DNA from: Octadecabacter arcticus 238
GTDB lineage: Bacteria > Pseudomonadota > Alphaproteobacteria > Rhodobacterales > Rhodobacteraceae
Direction: 5' to 3'
Assembly: GCF_000155735.2 (NCBI RefSeq)
Contig: NC_020910.1
Span: 1-64,000, forward strand
Length of the DNA: 64,000 bases
Shown here: positions 62,672 through 64,000 of the stretch, piece after piece
Layout: each line of letters opens with the position of its first letter
Position numbering within the stretch: position 1 is the stretch's first letter
The notes under the pieces: generated by a model
Told to the model about the DNA's origin: nothing
The model's database searches: none
What the model saw: only the letters and a program-made list of their open reading frames with translations
Program-made: the position numbers and the translations under genes

Positions 62672-62711
62672 TAAATTACTTGTCAATGAATTCAGGAAGT
62701 GAGGTATCAAG

Positions 62712-63539
62712 GTGAATCTAACAGCAGAAATGTCGCGATTAATCCATTCTTTCGAGGTTTCACGTACTAAAAGATTGCGTGAGATTAACGAAATTAAACA
62801 ATCGCTTACGCGTCAAATCAAGGAGGGACGAACGTCATTACATCTCATATCCTCCGAATTAAATGAATCCATTCAGCTCGACCTGAAGACTATTTCGCAG
62901 TATGTCACTGCAAATCGTAATGCAGTTTCAAGTTCGATTCTACACTACAAAGCTGGTCGACAAGTAAGCACAAAGGCGCTGAGGGCGAGACTGGAAACTG
63001 ACCGTATTAGTCTAACCGCTACAGTGAAAAAAATCTTGTTTGATTTTCAGCAGGACCGGATCGCCGAACGAGCATCTATACTAAATAATGCCTCAAGCCG
63101 TATGGGATTGGTAAGGAAAAGTGTAGTGACTTCCACCCCTGCATCGCCTGCAGCCAAGACCAGCAGTCCTACCCCTGCATCGCCTGCAGCCAAGACCAGC
63201 AGTCCTTCCCCTGCATCGCCTGCAGCCAAGACCAGCAGTCCTTCCCCTGCAGCCAAGACTAGCAGTCCTACCCCTGCAGCCAAGACCAGCAGTCCTACCC
63301 CTGCATCGCCTGCAGCCAAGACCAGCAGTCCTTCCCCTGCAACGCCTGCAGCCAAGACCAGCAGTCCTTCCCCTGCAGCCAAGACTAGCAGTCCTACCCC
63401 TGCAGCCAAGACCAGCAGTCCTACCCCTGCATCGCCTGCAGCCAAGACCAGCAGTCCTTCCCCTGCAACGCCTGCAGCCAAGACCAGCAGTCCTACACTC
63501 CCAGCGTTTCCGTTTAAGACCAGTAGTCCGAAAAAATAG
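62712..63539 (+). CDS. Gas-vesicle-linked protein with PAAKTSSP repeats
   Basis: 275 residues, GTG start. Residues 1-140 are predicted helical and charged (MSRLIHSFEVSRTKRLREIN, KALRARLETDRISLTATVKK), then residues about 143-270 are eleven AAKTSSP units spaced by SP, TP, TPASP or SPATP. The position right after gvpA is where gvpC often lies, and the helical part could bind the vesicle surface as GvpC does, but the low-complexity tail is not a GvpC feature I know. Its tail is made of Pro, Ala, Lys, Ser and Thr and should be disordered and positively charged. Confidence 0.7.
   Translation: MNLTAEMSRLIHSFEVSRTKRLREINEIKQSLTRQIKEGRTSLHLISSELNESIQLDLKTISQYVTANRNAVSSSILHYKAGRQVSTKALRARLETDRISLTATVKKILFDFQQDRIAERASILNNASSRMGLVRKSVVTSTPASPAAKTSSPTPASPAAKTSSPSPASPAAKTSSPSPAAKTSSPTPAAKTSSPTPASPAAKTSSPSPATPAAKTSSPSPAAKTSSPTPAAKTSSPTPASPAAKTSSPSPATPAAKTSSPTLPAFPFKTSSPKK
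63130..63500. repeat. Tandem repeats encoding AAKTSSP units
   Basis: Eleven copies of a core near cctgcagccaagaccagcag. A higher-order block of 126 bp (four units) is present twice in tandem, at 63240-63365 and 63366-63491, apparently without change. Recent slippage or unequal crossing-over is likely. Confidence 0.9.
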
Positions 63540-63544
63540 GTCTT

Positions 63545-63715
63545 GTGAATAATATTCCGACGTTTGGTAATTTAAAAAACCGAGCCAAGTTGCCGAAAAG
63601 CAATTTTTTGGCTCGGTGTAATGGTCCTATATTTCACTTGCGGCCCTTAGGTGCGGTAAATAACTTTTCCGATATTTTTTGCTCAGAAGATCTGCTAGAA
63701 GAACTGGAAGTATAA
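63545..63715 (+). CDS. Possible small protein in the gvp cluster
   Basis: GTG-started frame of 56 codons (NNIPTFGNLKNRAKLPKSNF ... SEDLLEELEV) between the repeat protein and the next gene, ending 1 base before that gene's ATG. No family recognised. A hairpin at 63579-63617 lies within it, so the region may instead be untranslated leader. Confidence 0.3.
   Translation: MNNIPTFGNLKNRAKLPKSNFLARCNGPIFHLRPLGAVNNFSDIFCSEDLLEELEV
63579..63617 (+). promoter_or_regulatory. Hairpin between gvp genes
   Basis: ACCGAGCCAA and TTGGCTCGGT are exact inverses, and inside them TTGC pairs with GCAA around cgaaaa, giving about 14 paired bases. No T-run follows, suggesting RNA processing or attenuation rather than full termination. 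Confidence 0.6.
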
Positions 63716-63716
63716 T

Positions 63717-64000
63717 ATGGTCAATCGCTCGTGGTCAGATAATCCCAGGCTCGCCGGGCTGAATACTCAGCGATCGCGTTTTTTAGGCGATCGTATCATA
63801 AGATCGGCGGGGCGCAGCAGTGGGAGCATAGAGATTACTCTGCCAGTCAAGTTACAAGTGCTTCAAGGTGTAATGTGTAGGGTCGAATTGAAAGATGGTA
63901 TTGCTGCCGAATTGGTTCTTCATCCCGATTTTACTCCGCTTTTGCCTCATTTTGATACAGTTTGGAACTTGCTAGCTCAATCGCTTAAGCCAATTGATGA
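63717..64000 (+). CDS. Gas vesicle cluster gene, 5' part (runs off the window)
   Basis: ATG at 63717, open to the end of the window (94 codons): VNRSWSDNPRLAGLNTQRSR, then GSIEITLPVKLQVLQGVMCR and LVLHPDFTPLLPHFDTVWNL. I do not recognise the family. Position suggests a gvp operon member. No strong ribosome site is visible (GGAAG at 63706). Confidence 0.6.
   Translation, partial: MVNRSWSDNPRLAGLNTQRSRFLGDRIIRSAGRSSGSIEITLPVKLQVLQGVMCRVELKDGIAAELVLHPDFTPLLPHFDTVWNLLAQSLKPID

Noticed and set aside
63047..63481. Minus-strand frame made of GLLVLAAG repeats
   Set aside because: It is the antisense of the PAAKTSSP repeats and depends only on the tandem DNA.
63130..63500. Possible CRISPR array
   Set aside because: The spacing units are not unique spacers; the repeats are in frame and encode a protein tail.

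Overview
The window looks like part of a plasmid from a marine alphaproteobacterium of the Rhodobacterales (roseobacter group). The evidence is a complete repABC replication and partition operon at the left end, TRAP and sugar-type ABC uptake systems with catabolic operons, an RpoH-type sigma factor, and the start of a gas vesicle cluster (gvpA) at the right end. Gas vesicles together with this density of insertion sequences recall the polar genus Octadecabacter; that name is an inference. No rRNA, tRNA or CRISPR array was seen.

Layout. 1-4067: repABC with an antisense RNA gene between repB and repC. 4221-4813: parDE addiction module. 4835-7643: transposon debris with two full copies of an 827-bp IS6-family element. 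7861-15884: LysR, a glutathione transferase, a three-part TRAP transporter and four catabolic enzymes. 15891-17068: IS debris with a third IS6 copy. 17164-26818: a tightly coupled ten-gene minus-strand operon (ABC ATPase, HisD-family dehydrogenase, SnoaL-like proteins, SDR, LacI, cupin, MetE-like, hydrolase, RraA-like). 27038-28366: IS debris. 28390-33943: the matching ABC permeases and binding protein plus two more SnoaL-like proteins. 34319-36227: a decayed second set (dead ABC ATPase, one intact SnoaL, broken hisD). 36228-42488: IS5, IS6 and IS66 elements around one unknown gene. 42638-51069: an island of Fe-S proteins (ferredoxin, lone SdhB, broken glutaredoxin, aconitase) and an Fe-S carrier operon (MarR-like regulator, Mrp ATPase, Nfu fusion). 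51625-52587: RpoH-like sigma factor. 53998-55636: hipBA. 55637-62290: nested IS elements. 62410-64000: gvpA, a repeat-rich gvp-linked protein and the start of another gene.

How it fits together. Same-strand copies of one IS6 element separate three cargo blocks (TRAP catabolism; ABC catabolism; Fe-S island), the pattern expected if a plasmid grew by IS6-type capture of translocatable units. A 12-bp palindrome (GCATACGTATGC) or its near match lies upstream of both halves of the ABC system, so the LacI protein encoded in the operon probably controls both. In the Fe-S island the sequence TAGTATC(A/G)AA recurs upstream of fdxA, acn and rpoH, which suggests a shared regulator; before rpoH it forms a 45-bp inverted repeat over a promoter. 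The least familiar systems are this plasmid-borne set of spare Fe-S proteins with its own cluster carriers, and the HisD/SnoaL/MetE-like/cupin catabolic operon, whose substrate I cannot name.
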